This document shows positions 8,422 through 17,826 of a stretch of 64,000 bases of DNA, piece by piece (position 1 is the first letter of the stretch; the number at the start of each line of letters is the position of its first letter). This DNA comes from Paenibacillus andongensis (GTDB lineage Bacteria; Bacillota; Bacilli; Paenibacillales; NBRC-103111), in the NCBI RefSeq assembly GCF_025369935.1, contig NZ_CP104467.1, forward strand, positions 4,719,001-4,783,000, written 5' to 3'. A program made the translations under genes and the position numbers. Under the pieces are notes generated by a model, which saw nothing but the letters and a program-made list of their open reading frames with translations, had not been told where the DNA came from and made no database searches.

Positions 8422-9402
8422 TTATTGCATTGGTTCAATATGGATTGACCAATTGAATTTGAATGATTCTCCCGGTTCTAAGCCTTGAGCACCCGAAATT
8501 TCTGGAGAAAAGGACTCGTTAAACACGTTCATGATACTCGTATAAGGTTCAAGCGACACAGCTTCCGTCCACGGCGCTGTGAATAGCACATGAATGGGGA
8601 ACTTATCTCCCATGTCGTACACGAGCTTAGTCCCTCGAGCTTCATAATGAAGCTCGCAGGTTTGCGGGCCTGGCTCGATGCTGAGCATTTGCGAGCCGCC
8701 TGGGTAATTCGGCAGCTCCGTGACGAGCGTGCCTTCCTTCAGCGCCGCAGTGAGTGGCGAAGATGCGGGCTCCGCCGCCGCGTAGCCATCCGCGCTGAGC
8801 GGCCACTCTGCCGCCGCGGGGATCATGACCCGCACGCGGCTCTCTTCGCCCTTCGCGAACGCGAAATACGGGTGAAAGCCAAGAGATAGCGGCATCGTTT
8901 GGCCGCTGCGGTTGGCGATTTCACCGCTGAGCGACAGCGTACCGTCCTTCAGACGGTACGTGAAGCGAAAGCATGCGGCGTGTGGATAATACGCCAGCAT
9001 GTCCGGATGCTCCGCGAAGTCGAACTCCGCGGAGACATACGCCCCGCCAGCGGCATCCGCGCCGCTGGCAATGACCTTCCACGGCCGCTCGCGCAGCTCG
9101 CCGTGGGCGTGGTCTGGCTCCCGATTCGCGGGGAGCCTGTATTCGCGGCCTTCGAAGGAGAAGGCCGCAAGCTTGACGCGCCCCGGCGGGAACAGAATGG
9201 GCACGCCGTAGCGCGAAGACTTGACGCGAAGCTCAGCCAAGCTGGCTGGCTTCGCGATGTAGGCCTGGTTCCGCACATCGAAGCGGAACAGATGCAGTCC
9301 GACGGCCGGGATAACTTCGGCCTCGGCCTGGGCATGATGGTCGACTAGGCGCAGGGTCAACTCCCCGTCCCACTCGCTGCTGATAATCTCGTACTGACTC
9401 AT
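8422..9402 (-). CDS. aldose 1-epimerase family protein
   Basis: 326-aa cytoplasmic galactose-mutarotase-like protein, expected to interconvert sugar anomers or a related sugar. It has the beta-sandwich pattern of the family with FHPYFAF (His) and a C-terminal TAPWTEAVSLEPYTS segment carrying the usual Glu. AGGAGG lies before the ATG, and its ATGA overlaps the stop of the upstream CPBP gene, so the two are translationally coupled. The middle of the gene (about 8700-9340) is strikingly GC-rich while both ends are AT-richer like the neighbours, which generates long spurious antisense frames. The exact substrate is unknown. Confidence 0.88.
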   Translation of the reverse strand: MSQYEIISSEWDGELTLRLVDHHAQAEAEVIPAVGLHLFRFDVRNQAYIAKPASLAELRVKSSRYGVPILFPPGRVKLAAFSFEGREYRLPANREPDHAHGELRERPWKVIASGADAAGGAYVSAEFDFAEHPDMLAYYPHAACFRFTYRLKDGTLSLSGEIANRSGQTMPLSLGFHPYFAFAKGEESRVRVMIPAAAEWPLSADGYAAAEPASSPLTAALKEGTLVTELPNYPGGSQMLSIEPGPQTCELHYEARGTKLVYDMGDKFPIHVLFTAPWTEAVSLEPYTSIMNVFNESFSPEISGAQGLEPGESFKFNWSIHIEPMQ

Positions 9403-10277
9403 AATGAATCCTCCTTAGTATCTTGTATTTGCTTAGAACGACCTTGATAGTATGTAGATATCAAAACAATTCCAAGTATAAGGATGATGGTGGTGACCAA
9501 GCTGCCTTCAGCCCCAAAATCAGCTCCAGAAATAAATGAAGCTCCCTGTATCTCGGACTTAATGAGCGACGACATCGGTGTACCGGATACTTCGAATCCG
9601 AGAATACAACCCTGAAAAAAATTCCAAGACAAGTGCATGCCTATCGGCATCCACAAACCGCCGGTGTACTCTCGACTTAAGGCGAACAATAGGCCTGCTA
9701 GAAGTAAATTCAAGACTGGAAGCGGCGAATTCCACATGCCTGGATTAAATGTATGCAAGAAAGCAAATACAACGGTTGAAACCGTTATGCCGGATATGGT
9801 GCCGAACCTTTGTTTCACCAGTCCTTGTAAATAGCCGCGTGCGAATAACTCTTCATTAACCGCAACCCCTATGAAGAGTAAAAAGCCCCACGTCAGCTCG
9901 AGCCCGAGCGTTCCAGTCCATTGCAACGATACGATCTTAATCCCACCCAGCAGCCATATCCCTGCACTGCTGATCGTAATGAGTAAAGCGCCTGCAGCGA
10001 AGCCTTCTCCTAATCTTCTGCCAAGCAGATGAGTATGAAGTCCAAGTGTCCAGCCTTTACGTCTTTCGAAAATGGCATATGAAAGCATAACCCCGCTAAC
10101 AAAACCAATGATTTGCGCCCATAAAGCCGCCTTTATAAAGAATGGATCTGCAGCAACTCCTGCCATACTTAACTCCTGAGATGTAGGATGCCTCAGAATA
10201 GATACAACCGCGGCTACGATTGATAATAACACGGTAATAACAACAATAAAAACGAGTGTTAATAGTACTTTACCCAC
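9399..10277 (-). CDS. CPBP-family intramembrane glutamic protease
   Basis: Polytopic membrane protein with the ABI/CPBP motifs EELFARGYLQG (EExxxR), a second-motif His (FAFLHTFNPG) and HLSWNFFQG (HxxxN). Bacterial members include bacteriocin-immunity proteins and relatives of eukaryotic CAAX proteases. The given GTG start has no good ribosome site. The frame continues in family-like fashion 14 codons upstream to an ATA codon at 10317-10319, six nt after GGGAGTGG, so the native start is uncertain. It is co-transcribed with the epimerase gene through a 4-nt ATGA overlap. Confidence 0.82.
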   Translation of the reverse strand: MGKVLLTLVFIVVITVLLSIVAAVVSILRHPTSQELSMAGVAADPFFIKAALWAQIIGFVSGVMLSYAIFERRKGWTLGLHTHLLGRRLGEGFAAGALLITISSAGIWLLGGIKIVSLQWTGTLGLELTWGFLLFIGVAVNEELFARGYLQGLVKQRFGTISGITVSTVVFAFLHTFNPGMWNSPLPVLNLLLAGLLFALSREYTGGLWMPIGMHLSWNFFQGCILGFEVSGTPMSSLIKSEIQGASFISGADFGAEGSLVTTIILILGIVLISTYYQGRSKQIQDTKEDSL

Positions 10278-10460
10278 GATCGTTAGTATGGATAAAAACT
10301 TAGACTTGTTTTCCTCTATAAGGTTCCACTCCCTTCTAAACCACTTATTCGAGAATTATCGCCTATATCCTGCCAGTCTCTGAAGGAAAGGATACTCTTG
10401 TGCAAATGTTGGCTCCATGCCACAATAGAAGAAACATTAGACTCATTTGACGGAGGAAAC

Positions 10461-11816
10461 ATGCTTTTCGTTCTATTTGCACTCTGGATCATCGCCTTGG
10501 GGCTTGTCATGGTAGATCCACGATCCAGTACAATGCGCTGGATGAGCGCCATTGCTTTTACCGGTGGCTTCGGCGCGCTTGCTGCCGTTTTATCAGAAAC
10601 TTTTATCCCCTATATTCAGCAAACAGTACCCAATCCATCAATTAGTGCTCTACTTAATCGCGTCATGGGTATTAGCTCACTGATATCCTACTATGGTTTA
10701 CCATATTCATTTGTCATGCTCTCTTTGAGATATAACGCATCCTGGCAGAAACCAGCCATCCAAACGTGGCTGCCAATAGGTCTACTCCTTCCTCCCATTG
10801 CCTGCATCCTATTCACACCTGGTTATACGGAGGAAATGCCTATTACCTTTCCCATCGTAGCCTCCTGGGCTGTTCCTTACATTTTCATAGGCACTGTACT
10901 TATTGTACTTAAAACAGAACGGCTTCCGGCAATGAAACGAACGCATTTGTTCACCTGCTTAGCCCTCCTCCCGCCTATCCTTTGTGTAGGGATACTTAAT
11001 TACGTTATGCCGAGCTTCGGTTTTTACCGTATGTGGGTCTATCACGTATGGATTCTTGCTTTCGTTGTACCTTTTTTTGTATTTACCTTTTTCAAATACG
11101 GTTTTCTCGGCATGCGCCTGCTCATTGAACGTCGTAAGCTCGACTCGACGCTCCGCGCCATCACATCGGGAACAACGATTTTAAACCATTCGATTAAGAA
11201 CGATGTCGGGAAAATGCGTTTGTTCCTCGAGAAAATGAAGCAGTATGCCGAGGAAACGAATCAGCAGGAACTTATGCAGGACATCGATGTCGTTATGGGG
11301 TCCTCCATGCATATCCGTGACATGATTAGCCGAGTACACGAACAAACCCAAGAGCTCCCTCTTCGGGAATCCTCAACTAATTTAGATGTGCTTATTCATG
11401 AAGTCCTTCTTCCACTTAGACCTTACCTTAGTAAGATCCAGGTGAACCAGAACATCCCAGAGAATTTAATTCTTCATTTAGATCCTATTCAAATTGCGGA
11501 AACGTTAACTAATATACTCATGAATGCAGTAGAAGCTATGCCAAAAGGCGGCGATCTTACAATTAAAGCGTTTCACGCCAAAAAGAATATTATTTTGGAA
11601 ATAAGAGATAGCGGAATAGGTATGGAGAAATCCGTGCTGAAGCAAGTATTAGAACCGTTCTATACGACCAAAAGCGACAGTCATAGCAACTTTGGACTCG
11701 GACTCGCCTACTGCTACAGTGTCATGAAGAAACATGGAGGGTCCTTGGAATTAAGCAGTTCGCCAGGGAACGGCACGAGTGTGTTTCTAACCTTCCCTGG
11801 CAACCGACTAAAGTAG
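10461..11816 (+). CDS. membrane sensor histidine kinase
   Basis: About 451-aa kinase. The N-terminal 220 residues contain roughly seven hydrophobic helices, followed by a dimerisation helix with the phosphorylated His in LNHSIKND (about residue 243). A HATPase domain follows with an N-box (NILMNAVEAMP), G1 (DSGIGM) and G2 (NFGLGLAYCYSVMKKHGG). The frame opens at 10398, but the ATG at 10461, just after GGAGG, is the better start. It is paired with the response regulator 20 nt downstream. The signal is unknown; a 7-helix sensor suggests a membrane-soluble or envelope cue. Confidence 0.9.
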   Translation: MLFVLFALWIIALGLVMVDPRSSTMRWMSAIAFTGGFGALAAVLSETFIPYIQQTVPNPSISALLNRVMGISSLISYYGLPYSFVMLSLRYNASWQKPAIQTWLPIGLLLPPIACILFTPGYTEEMPITFPIVASWAVPYIFIGTVLIVLKTERLPAMKRTHLFTCLALLPPILCVGILNYVMPSFGFYRMWVYHVWILAFVVPFFVFTFFKYGFLGMRLLIERRKLDSTLRAITSGTTILNHSIKNDVGKMRLFLEKMKQYAEETNQQELMQDIDVVMGSSMHIRDMISRVHEQTQELPLRESSTNLDVLIHEVLLPLRPYLSKIQVNQNIPENLILHLDPIQIAETLTNILMNAVEAMPKGGDLTIKAFHAKKNIILEIRDSGIGMEKSVLKQVLEPFYTTKSDSHSNFGLGLAYCYSVMKKHGGSLELSSSPGNGTSVFLTFPGNRLK

Positions 11817-11836
11817 AAATAAAGGGGGATTCCTAT

Positions 11837-12535
11837 TTGGAACCAATTCGTATTTTGATTGTTGAGGATGACCTTGATTGGCTTCGCGGCCTTAAAGCTT
11901 TTTTGAGTCGTCAGCCAGATTTGAGTGTCGTGGGCACTGTATCAACAGCAGAAGAGGCAAGAGAACTATTTGCTAATGCAGAACCAGAAGCCGATGTCGT
12001 ACTTATGGATATTATGCTGCAAGATGAGCCAGCGGGCATTGGTCTTGCTGAACAAGCGCTCTTATCTTGGGGAGCTAAAGTCATTATGCTTACCTCTATG
12101 GAGGAGAAAGATTTCATCTTCCGTTCCTTTCAAGCCGGTGCTATTGACTATCAGATCAAATCCCGATTCGAAGAGCTTCCTGCCATTATTCGAGCTGTGC
12201 ATGCACGTCAATCTTCCATTAACGCGGCAGTAGCTGAACAAATGCGAGAGGAATTCCGCAGACTCAAACGGTTAGAACACCAATTCAAAGTCAAAGAAGT
12301 CAGCGATCTAATCACGCCAACAGAGCTTCAGGTGCTGGAAATGATTGATCAAGGACATACGCAAACCGAAATTGCAAATCGCTTTTTCATATCGTTGCGA
12401 ACCGTCAAAATTCATGTGGGGCATATCTTGAAGAAACTAGGTAGTCCGAGCAGCAAAGATGCCGCACAAAAAATCAGAGACTTGGGTTTGTTTGAACGAG
12501 GAAATGAAAGCGGCGGAAACGGCAAAGGGGACTAA
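11837..12535 (+). CDS. NarL/LuxR-family response regulator
   Basis: 232-aa response regulator and partner of the preceding kinase. The receiver domain has the phospho-acceptor Asp58 (VVLMDIM) and the conserved Thr and Lys. The C-terminal LuxR helix-turn-helix (about 155-220) is recognisable from LTPTELQVLEMIDQGHTQTE-like spacing and RTVKIHVGHILKKLG. It starts with TTG, 8 nt after AAAGGGGG. The stop overlaps the convergent YitT stop by 4 nt. Targets are unknown. Confidence 0.92.
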   Translation: MEPIRILIVEDDLDWLRGLKAFLSRQPDLSVVGTVSTAEEARELFANAEPEADVVLMDIMLQDEPAGIGLAEQALLSWGAKVIMLTSMEEKDFIFRSFQAGAIDYQIKSRFEELPAIIRAVHARQSSINAAVAEQMREEFRRLKRLEHQFKVKEVSDLITPTELQVLEMIDQGHTQTEIANRFFISLRTVKIHVGHILKKLGSPSSKDAAQKIRDLGLFERGNESGGNGKGD

Positions 12536-13437
12536 TGGATGTCCCGCTTCTTGAAACGTCCGCCTTTGACATCGTGGATATTGCCAACTGCGAGAAATGC
12601 TGCAGGATCGAGCTCATCCACGATGGATTTTAACTTCGCTTCCTCCAGCCGCGTAATGACACAGAAGATGACCTTCTTGTTATCTCCCGTGAAGCCGCCT
12701 TCCCCTTCCAGATAAGTGACACCGCGCCCTAAGCGGTCCAGTATAGCTTCACCTATTTGTCTGAAGCTATCACTGATAATCCACACGGACTTCGACTCAT
12801 CAAACCCTTCAATGGTCACATCAATCATTTTATAGGCAATAAAATATGCGATTAGAGAATACATCGCACGATCCCAACTGTATACAAATCCTGCGCTGCC
12901 TAGAATGAATAGGTTGAAAAACATAACAATCTCGCCTACGGAGAACGGTATCTTTTTGGAAACGAGAATCGCAACAATTTCTGTTCCATCCAGAGATCCC
13001 CCGAAACGAATCACCATTCCTACCCCAATACCGAGAATAATGCCGCCGAATACAGCTGCAAGCAAAGGATCATTGGTTAGCTCTTTCACGGGGTGTAGCA
13101 GATACGTTCCTGTCGACATGATTAGAATTGCGAAAAGGGTTGATAATGCAAACGTTTTTCCTATTAATTTATATCCGATAAACAGGAATGGAAGATTTAA
13201 TAGAGTCAGAAATATTCCGATTTGAATATTAGTTAGATAAGATAAAATGATGGATATCCCTGTAATGCCCCCGTCAATAATTTTATTGGGGACCAAGAAA
13301 ATCTCCAATCCAATAGACATTAACACAGCACCTAAAAATAAAAAAACGCTGCGCCGAAGTAAGGCTTTCTTGGTCATTCTTCGATGCTGCATTTGCATTG
13401 CCGCTTTTTTCACAAATTGAATTTGTTCTTCTGCCAT
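12532..13437 (-). CDS. YitT-family membrane protein (DUF161/DUF2179)
   Basis: 301-aa membrane protein with about six helices (residues 28-205) and a C-terminal soluble DUF2179 domain of about 85 residues (WIISDSF to ILDRLGRGVTYL and onward). This architecture is typical of YitT-type proteins of Bacillota, whose transport function is not established. A strong GGAGGGG precedes the ATG. It is convergent with and overlaps the response-regulator gene by 4 nt, so neither has a private terminator. Confidence 0.88.
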   Translation of the reverse strand: MAEEQIQFVKKAAMQMQHRRMTKKALLRRSVFLFLGAVLMSIGLEIFLVPNKIIDGGITGISIILSYLTNIQIGIFLTLLNLPFLFIGYKLIGKTFALSTLFAILIMSTGTYLLHPVKELTNDPLLAAVFGGIILGIGVGMVIRFGGSLDGTEIVAILVSKKIPFSVGEIVMFFNLFILGSAGFVYSWDRAMYSLIAYFIAYKMIDVTIEGFDESKSVWIISDSFRQIGEAILDRLGRGVTYLEGEGGFTGDNKKVIFCVITRLEEAKLKSIVDELDPAAFLAVGNIHDVKGGRFKKRDIH

Positions 13438-13549
13438 ACAATCCCCTCCATTTCTCTAACCTCTATACATACATTTCTCGACAAAACCATCTATTTCCTG
13501 CAAATTAAACCTTTCTTTTGAGACTTTATTATAAAAATTGTTAGATATA

Positions 13550-13581
13550 ATACCATCGAATATTAACGTAGGCCATGGTAT
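13550..13581. promoter_or_regulatory. inverted repeat at candidate promoters of the second LTA-synthase-like gene
   Basis: Seven-bp arms ATACCAT (13550-13556) and ATGGTAT (13575-13581) overlap two TATAAT hexamers (13546-13551 and 13579-13584). Neither hexamer has a good -35, so the promoter assignment is weak. Confidence 0.3.
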
Positions 13582-13636
13582 AATGGTGGCTGTTATCATT
13601 TACAATTTCTTAATTTGAATCTCATAGGAGACATAT

Positions 13637-15748
13637 ATGAACCAGCACATTAATCGCTTTTTGCTTCTAACCCGGCAACGATTGCCACTATTATTAATTG
13701 CCCTAATTCCTGTTTTGATTATGGAAATTTTGAGCCGCGGACATTATATAGAAATGATTACTTGGAGTTACAAGCATCTGCTTGAACTGGTATTCAATGA
13801 ATGGATCGTATTCAGCTTATTATTATTGTTCATCGCCATGATCGGCCGGACTAGAATTGCCTATTGGGTCATTTCGGGTATTCTTCTTACCTTGGCCCTT
13901 GTAAGTGGCGTTAAGTTGAAAATATTAGGGGTCCCATTGACACCTTGGGACATCGTCTTGGCCGGCGAAGCGTCGGATATGGTGAAATACATCTCTAATA
14001 TTCTAAGCTTCAAAATTTTGATCATCATTCTGTTGTTCGTAGTGGCCAGTTATTTTTTGTTATACCGCACGACCTTATTCTCGAAAAAGGTTGCCCTAAA
14101 AGAACGTGGAATCCTTGCTATAATCGCGATTGCAATGTTGTCTGCGGTTTACACGGATCTCCCCCTTCCGATTCAGAAATGGTGCGGTATCCAAGCATCC
14201 GTATGGAACCAAGTTGAGAATACCACAACGAACGGCTATGCATTAGCAACGTTTCTGAATACCAAGTCGATGTTAACCGAAAAACGTGAAGGTTACGATG
14301 ATAAAGCAGTTGAAGCTATTGTCAGTAATACACCTAAGCCGATTAAAGCCGGGGATCCAAACAACCCTATAAAACCAAACGTTATTGTCGTTTTAAGTGA
14401 GGCATTCTGGGATCCAACCGTTATCAAAGGTGTGGAATTCAGTCGTGATCCCATCCCTTTCTTTCATAAGCTGCAGCAGACGGGGACAAGCGGCACGATG
14501 CTTTCACCACAGTATGGCGGGGGTACAGCTAATGTCGAGTTCGAGGTATTAACCGGTAACTCTATGCGTTTTCTACCGCAAGGGTCAATCGCCTACAATC
14601 AATTCCTTACGAATGAAGTAGATTCTTTGGCAAGTATTTATGCCAGACAAGGTTATACATCAACGGCGATAAGTCCATTCTACAACTGGTATTTCAACAG
14701 TAATAGAATATATAAATACTTTGGCTTTTCCAAGTATATTCCAATCGAATATTTTAAGCCTAACTACTCAGGTCCTTATATCGCAGACAGCGAAGTTGCT
14801 GCTAATATTATTCATGCGACGGACCAAAGCGATGGACCCGATTTCGTATTTGCCAACACGATGGAAAACCATTTTCACTTTTTCCCGGGCAAGTTTCCCA
14901 AAAACACAATCGATGTTACTGGCAATATATCTCCCTCTTCTCAAGGTATGCTTGAAACGCTTGCTCAAGGCATTAATGCCTCAGATAAAATGTTGAAGGA
15001 ATTAGTTGACTACTACGAGAAAAAGGGTGAACCAACGATTATCGCTTTCTGGGGAGACCACTTACCAGCCCTGGGTGATGATTATGCCACATACATTGAC
15101 ACTAAGTATATTAGCGGCAAAGACGATCCTGATTTCCTGAAAAAGATGTACAGCGTTCCGCTTGTCGTTTGGAACAATTTTGACCATGAGCGCAAAGATA
15201 CATTAAATATTAGTCCTTCATTCTTAGGCCCTTATCTTATTGAATTATCCAAACAGCAAGGCAGCTATTATACCGATTATTTAAGCCAACTTTCGAAAAA
15301 GATCCCTGTCATACCACCGAAAGATCATTATGAGGCCATGAATATTAACGAGCAGGACCTTAAGGATTACGAGACTTTGCAATATGATATCATTTTCGGC
15401 GATCGGCATGCTTACAAGGATTATAAAGTTCCCATTATTAATTCTAAGTATATGCTCGGATTTGGACCGATCCAGCTTGATAAAGTCGAATCTGATACAA
15501 TGGATTTATCTGGTCGTTCAAGTGTGACATTAACGGTGAGAGGAAGCAATATCCCCCCTCTTGGCTATGTTACTTTAAATGGCAAAGCCGTTCCAAGCAC
15601 TTGGCAAGATGAACATACACTGACTGCCAAGGTCGAAGGCCATTTACTCAAGTCTGGAATCTGGGACATTCAAGTCAATGTGAAAGATTCAAAGGAAACT
15701 ATCGTTGGTAAATCAAACACCTTGCCGATTGAAATAGGCGGGCGTTAA
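13637..15748 (+). CDS. LTA-synthase-family phosphoglycerol transferase, paralog 2
   Basis: 703-aa paralog of the protein encoded at 5819. It has five N-terminal helices, then the sulfatase-type domain with Glu255 in VLSEAFWD, Thr297 in GGGTANVEF, ENHFHF, and FWGDHLP as the metal motif. A C-terminal Ig/IPT-like beta domain of roughly 100 residues follows (about residue 605 on). Similarity to the first paralog runs over the whole length, including the C-terminal region. AGGAG precedes the start. It is monocistronic, with a strong terminator after it. It probably modifies the cell envelope with phosphoglycerol-type groups; the substrate is not known. Confidence 0.88.
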   Translation: MNQHINRFLLLTRQRLPLLLIALIPVLIMEILSRGHYIEMITWSYKHLLELVFNEWIVFSLLLLFIAMIGRTRIAYWVISGILLTLALVSGVKLKILGVPLTPWDIVLAGEASDMVKYISNILSFKILIIILLFVVASYFLLYRTTLFSKKVALKERGILAIIAIAMLSAVYTDLPLPIQKWCGIQASVWNQVENTTTNGYALATFLNTKSMLTEKREGYDDKAVEAIVSNTPKPIKAGDPNNPIKPNVIVVLSEAFWDPTVIKGVEFSRDPIPFFHKLQQTGTSGTMLSPQYGGGTANVEFEVLTGNSMRFLPQGSIAYNQFLTNEVDSLASIYARQGYTSTAISPFYNWYFNSNRIYKYFGFSKYIPIEYFKPNYSGPYIADSEVAANIIHATDQSDGPDFVFANTMENHFHFFPGKFPKNTIDVTGNISPSSQGMLETLAQGINASDKMLKELVDYYEKKGEPTIIAFWGDHLPALGDDYATYIDTKYISGKDDPDFLKKMYSVPLVVWNNFDHERKDTLNISPSFLGPYLIELSKQQGSYYTDYLSQLSKKIPVIPPKDHYEAMNINEQDLKDYETLQYDIIFGDRHAYKDYKVPIINSKYMLGFGPIQLDKVESDTMDLSGRSSVTLTVRGSNIPPLGYVTLNGKAVPSTWQDEHTLTAKVEGHLLKSGIWDIQVNVKDSKETIVGKSNTLPIEIGGR

Positions 15749-15766
15749 ACGAAGTTAGACGCCAAG

Positions 15767-15802
15767 CCCCCTTTTCTCTAATTTGAGAATAAGGGGGTTT
15801 TT
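15767..15802 (+). terminator. terminator after LTA-synthase paralog 2
   Basis: CCCCCTT (15767-15773) pairs with AAGGGGG (15791-15797) around an inner TTCTC/GAGAA stem, followed by a T run. Confidence 0.85.
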
Positions 15803-15818
15803 CAACTCCAAGGAAAAA

Positions 15819-15851
15819 GAAAAGCTCCATCCACGAATGGATGAGCTTTTC
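15819..15851 (-). terminator. terminator after the Gfo/Idh gene
   Basis: Arms GAAAAGCTC (15819-15827) and GAGCTTTTC (15843-15851) with an inner ATCCA/TGGAT stem. On the minus strand it is followed by T-rich sequence and lies 20 nt after the oxidoreductase stop. Confidence 0.75.
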
Positions 15852-15870
15852 ATTTCTCGTATGACCTAGA

Positions 15871-16890
15871 TTAAAGGGAGATAATTTTTCCTGTTGCTTC
15901 GGATTCAAAAGCTGCAAGTATGACCTGCAAGGAGCGAAGCCCCTCTTCGCCGGAAATACGCGGCTTTTTGCCTTCCAGGATGCTTGTAATGAACTCGTCA
16001 ATGACACCGCTATGCGTTTGTTTCTCATTCGTTGCGATTTGTCCAACTTTATAACGTTCAACCGTACCATCACGAAGCTCAACGATAACTTGATCATTCG
16101 GATCGGTATCAATTTTGATGACACCATTCTCGCACCATAACACGGTTGAGTTGTCTTGACCTTTATAATAAGTCCAGCTAGCGACTAATGAGCCAGTTGC
16201 GCCGCTTTTCATGCGAAGCAAACAAGTCGCATTGTCGTCAACATCTGTACCTTCTTTGTGCAGAGTACCCACGAAAGCAGCCACTTGTGCAACCTCGTCA
16301 GCAAGCAACCAACGAATTAAATCCGACTTGTGTACACCAAGATCGCCCATCGCACCCATGGTTGCTTCTTCTTTGCGGAAGAACCAGCTTTCGCGGCCGT
16401 CCACGCTCCAGCCTTCCGGACCTGGATGTCCGAAAGATGTACGGAATGTCAACACTTTACCCAATTTGCCGGAATTCAAAATTTCTTTGGCTTTGACATG
16501 CGGAGGCATCAGTCGTTGGTTGTGACCAACCATTAAAAACACGCCATTTTTCTTTGCCGCTTCAATCATGGCTTCCGCTTCTTCAGCCGTTGAAGCCATT
16601 GGCTTCTCAACCAGTACATGAGCACCTGCATTTGCAGCCGCAATGGATACTTCAGCATGGAGAAAGTTCGGTGTACAAACACTAACTGCGTCCACTTTCT
16701 CCTGCTTCAACATTTCAGTATAACTGCTGTATGCTTTGCCCCCATGCAGCTGCGCAAAGTGCTCGGCTCTCTCTAGGACTGGATCTACGAAAGCGACGAG
16801 TTCAACATTCGAATTCCAAGCATATTCCGGGATGTGTCTATGTTTAGCGATAGAACCGCAACCTACAACGGCCACTTTAATTTTACTCAT
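15871..16890 (-). CDS. Gfo/Idh/MocA-family oxidoreductase
   Basis: 339-aa NAD(P)-dependent sugar or cyclitol dehydrogenase. The N-terminal Rossmann fold has VVGCGSIAKHRHIP and the family motif VLVEKPMA (about residues 93-100) carrying the catalytic Lys. A GDLGVHKSDLIRWL segment provides the second active-site region. It is downstream of a xylose-isomerase-like TIM-barrel gene and probably co-transcribed with it; such pairs act in inositol or keto-sugar catabolism. The substrate is not identifiable. Confidence 0.9.
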   Translation of the reverse strand: MSKIKVAVVGCGSIAKHRHIPEYAWNSNVELVAFVDPVLERAEHFAQLHGGKAYSSYTEMLKQEKVDAVSVCTPNFLHAEVSIAAANAGAHVLVEKPMASTAEEAEAMIEAAKKNGVFLMVGHNQRLMPPHVKAKEILNSGKLGKVLTFRTSFGHPGPEGWSVDGRESWFFRKEEATMGAMGDLGVHKSDLIRWLLADEVAQVAAFVGTLHKEGTDVDDNATCLLRMKSGATGSLVASWTYYKGQDNSTVLWCENGVIKIDTDPNDQVIVELRDGTVERYKVGQIATNEKQTHSGVIDEFITSILEGKKPRISGEEGLRSLQVILAAFESEATGKIISL

Positions 16891-16914
16891 GTTTATTAAT
16901 GCTCCTTTTAAATG

Positions 16915-17691
16915 TTAGTTATGAACATTCGTGTAATGCTCTTTTACCCAGTTCAAGCTGTTCTCAACACTTGTAAGTGGCGGCTTCTGGCAGTGATCCT
17001 GCTCAACAACAAGCCATTCCACGCCTGCTTGCTCAGCCGCTTTAATCACTTTTTCCAATGGTACATCGCCTAAACCCAGTTCTAGTGTTACTAATTTGCC
17101 TTCGGCATCTTTCGTGAAATCTTTGAAATGAATCAGCGGTAAACGGCCTGCATATTTTGCTATGTAGGCAAGTGGATCTTGACCAGCGTATTGAACCCAA
17201 CAAACGTCCATCTCTACGTTAATTGCATCTTCACCTGTTTTGGCAAACATGGCATCAAAAACGAACTCGTCATCCACTTTATAATGAAATTCGAAGTCAT
17301 GATTGTGATAAAGGAACTGCAAACCTTGCTTATTCGTTTCTATGGCAATCGCTTGGCATTCAGCAATCAGTGCTTTCCATTGATCTGCTGACTCGCGTTC
17401 TTCAGCACCAACATAAGGGCAAATAGCGTATTTCGCACCGATTGTTTTTAGGTAATCCAGTTCACCTTGCAGATCTTTACGGAATCTCTCTAAACTCACG
17501 TGACTGCCGAATGCTTTCAAACCTAGCTCATCCAACAGCTCTTTGAGTTCTGCTGCTGGCTTACCATAATACCCTGCAAATTCTACGCCTTCATATCCTA
17601 ACTTCGCTACATGACGAAGTGTGCCTTCCATGTCTTTCTCCATATCATCTCTTAATGTATACAATTGCAGACCAATTCCTAAACGTCCCAT
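16915..17691 (-). CDS. sugar phosphate isomerase/epimerase (TIM barrel)
   Basis: 258-aa AP-endonuclease-2-like TIM barrel of the xylose-isomerase/IolE group. Metal-ligand segments are visible: GYEGVEFAGYYG, YHNHDFEF, NVEMDVCWV, IHFKDF and WLVVEQD. An ATG at 17718 also opens the frame, but the ATG at 17691 follows AGAGGAGAACAA and starts directly at the fold. The oxidoreductase gene follows 24 nt later, and a divergent AraC regulator lies upstream, suggesting one regulated catabolic unit. Confidence 0.9.
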   Translation of the reverse strand: MGRLGIGLQLYTLRDDMEKDMEGTLRHVAKLGYEGVEFAGYYGKPAAELKELLDELGLKAFGSHVSLERFRKDLQGELDYLKTIGAKYAICPYVGAEERESADQWKALIAECQAIAIETNKQGLQFLYHNHDFEFHYKVDDEFVFDAMFAKTGEDAINVEMDVCWVQYAGQDPLAYIAKYAGRLPLIHFKDFTKDAEGKLVTLELGLGDVPLEKVIKAAEQAGVEWLVVEQDHCQKPPLTSVENSLNWVKEHYTNVHN

Positions 17692-17826
17692 TTGTTCTCC
17701 TCTTTTCTTATCATCCATATTTTGATAAATCGAACATAATAGAATTAGTATACTGGATCATAGCCTTATATGACCATTCACGATATAATCAAAACATCTC
17801 CTATTTGGCTACGAAAGGTGAATACA

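Noticed and set aside
8899..9348. Long plus-strand frame opposite the aldose-epimerase gene
   Set aside because: Arg/Ala-rich product with no family features; it arises from the GC-rich third positions of the real gene.
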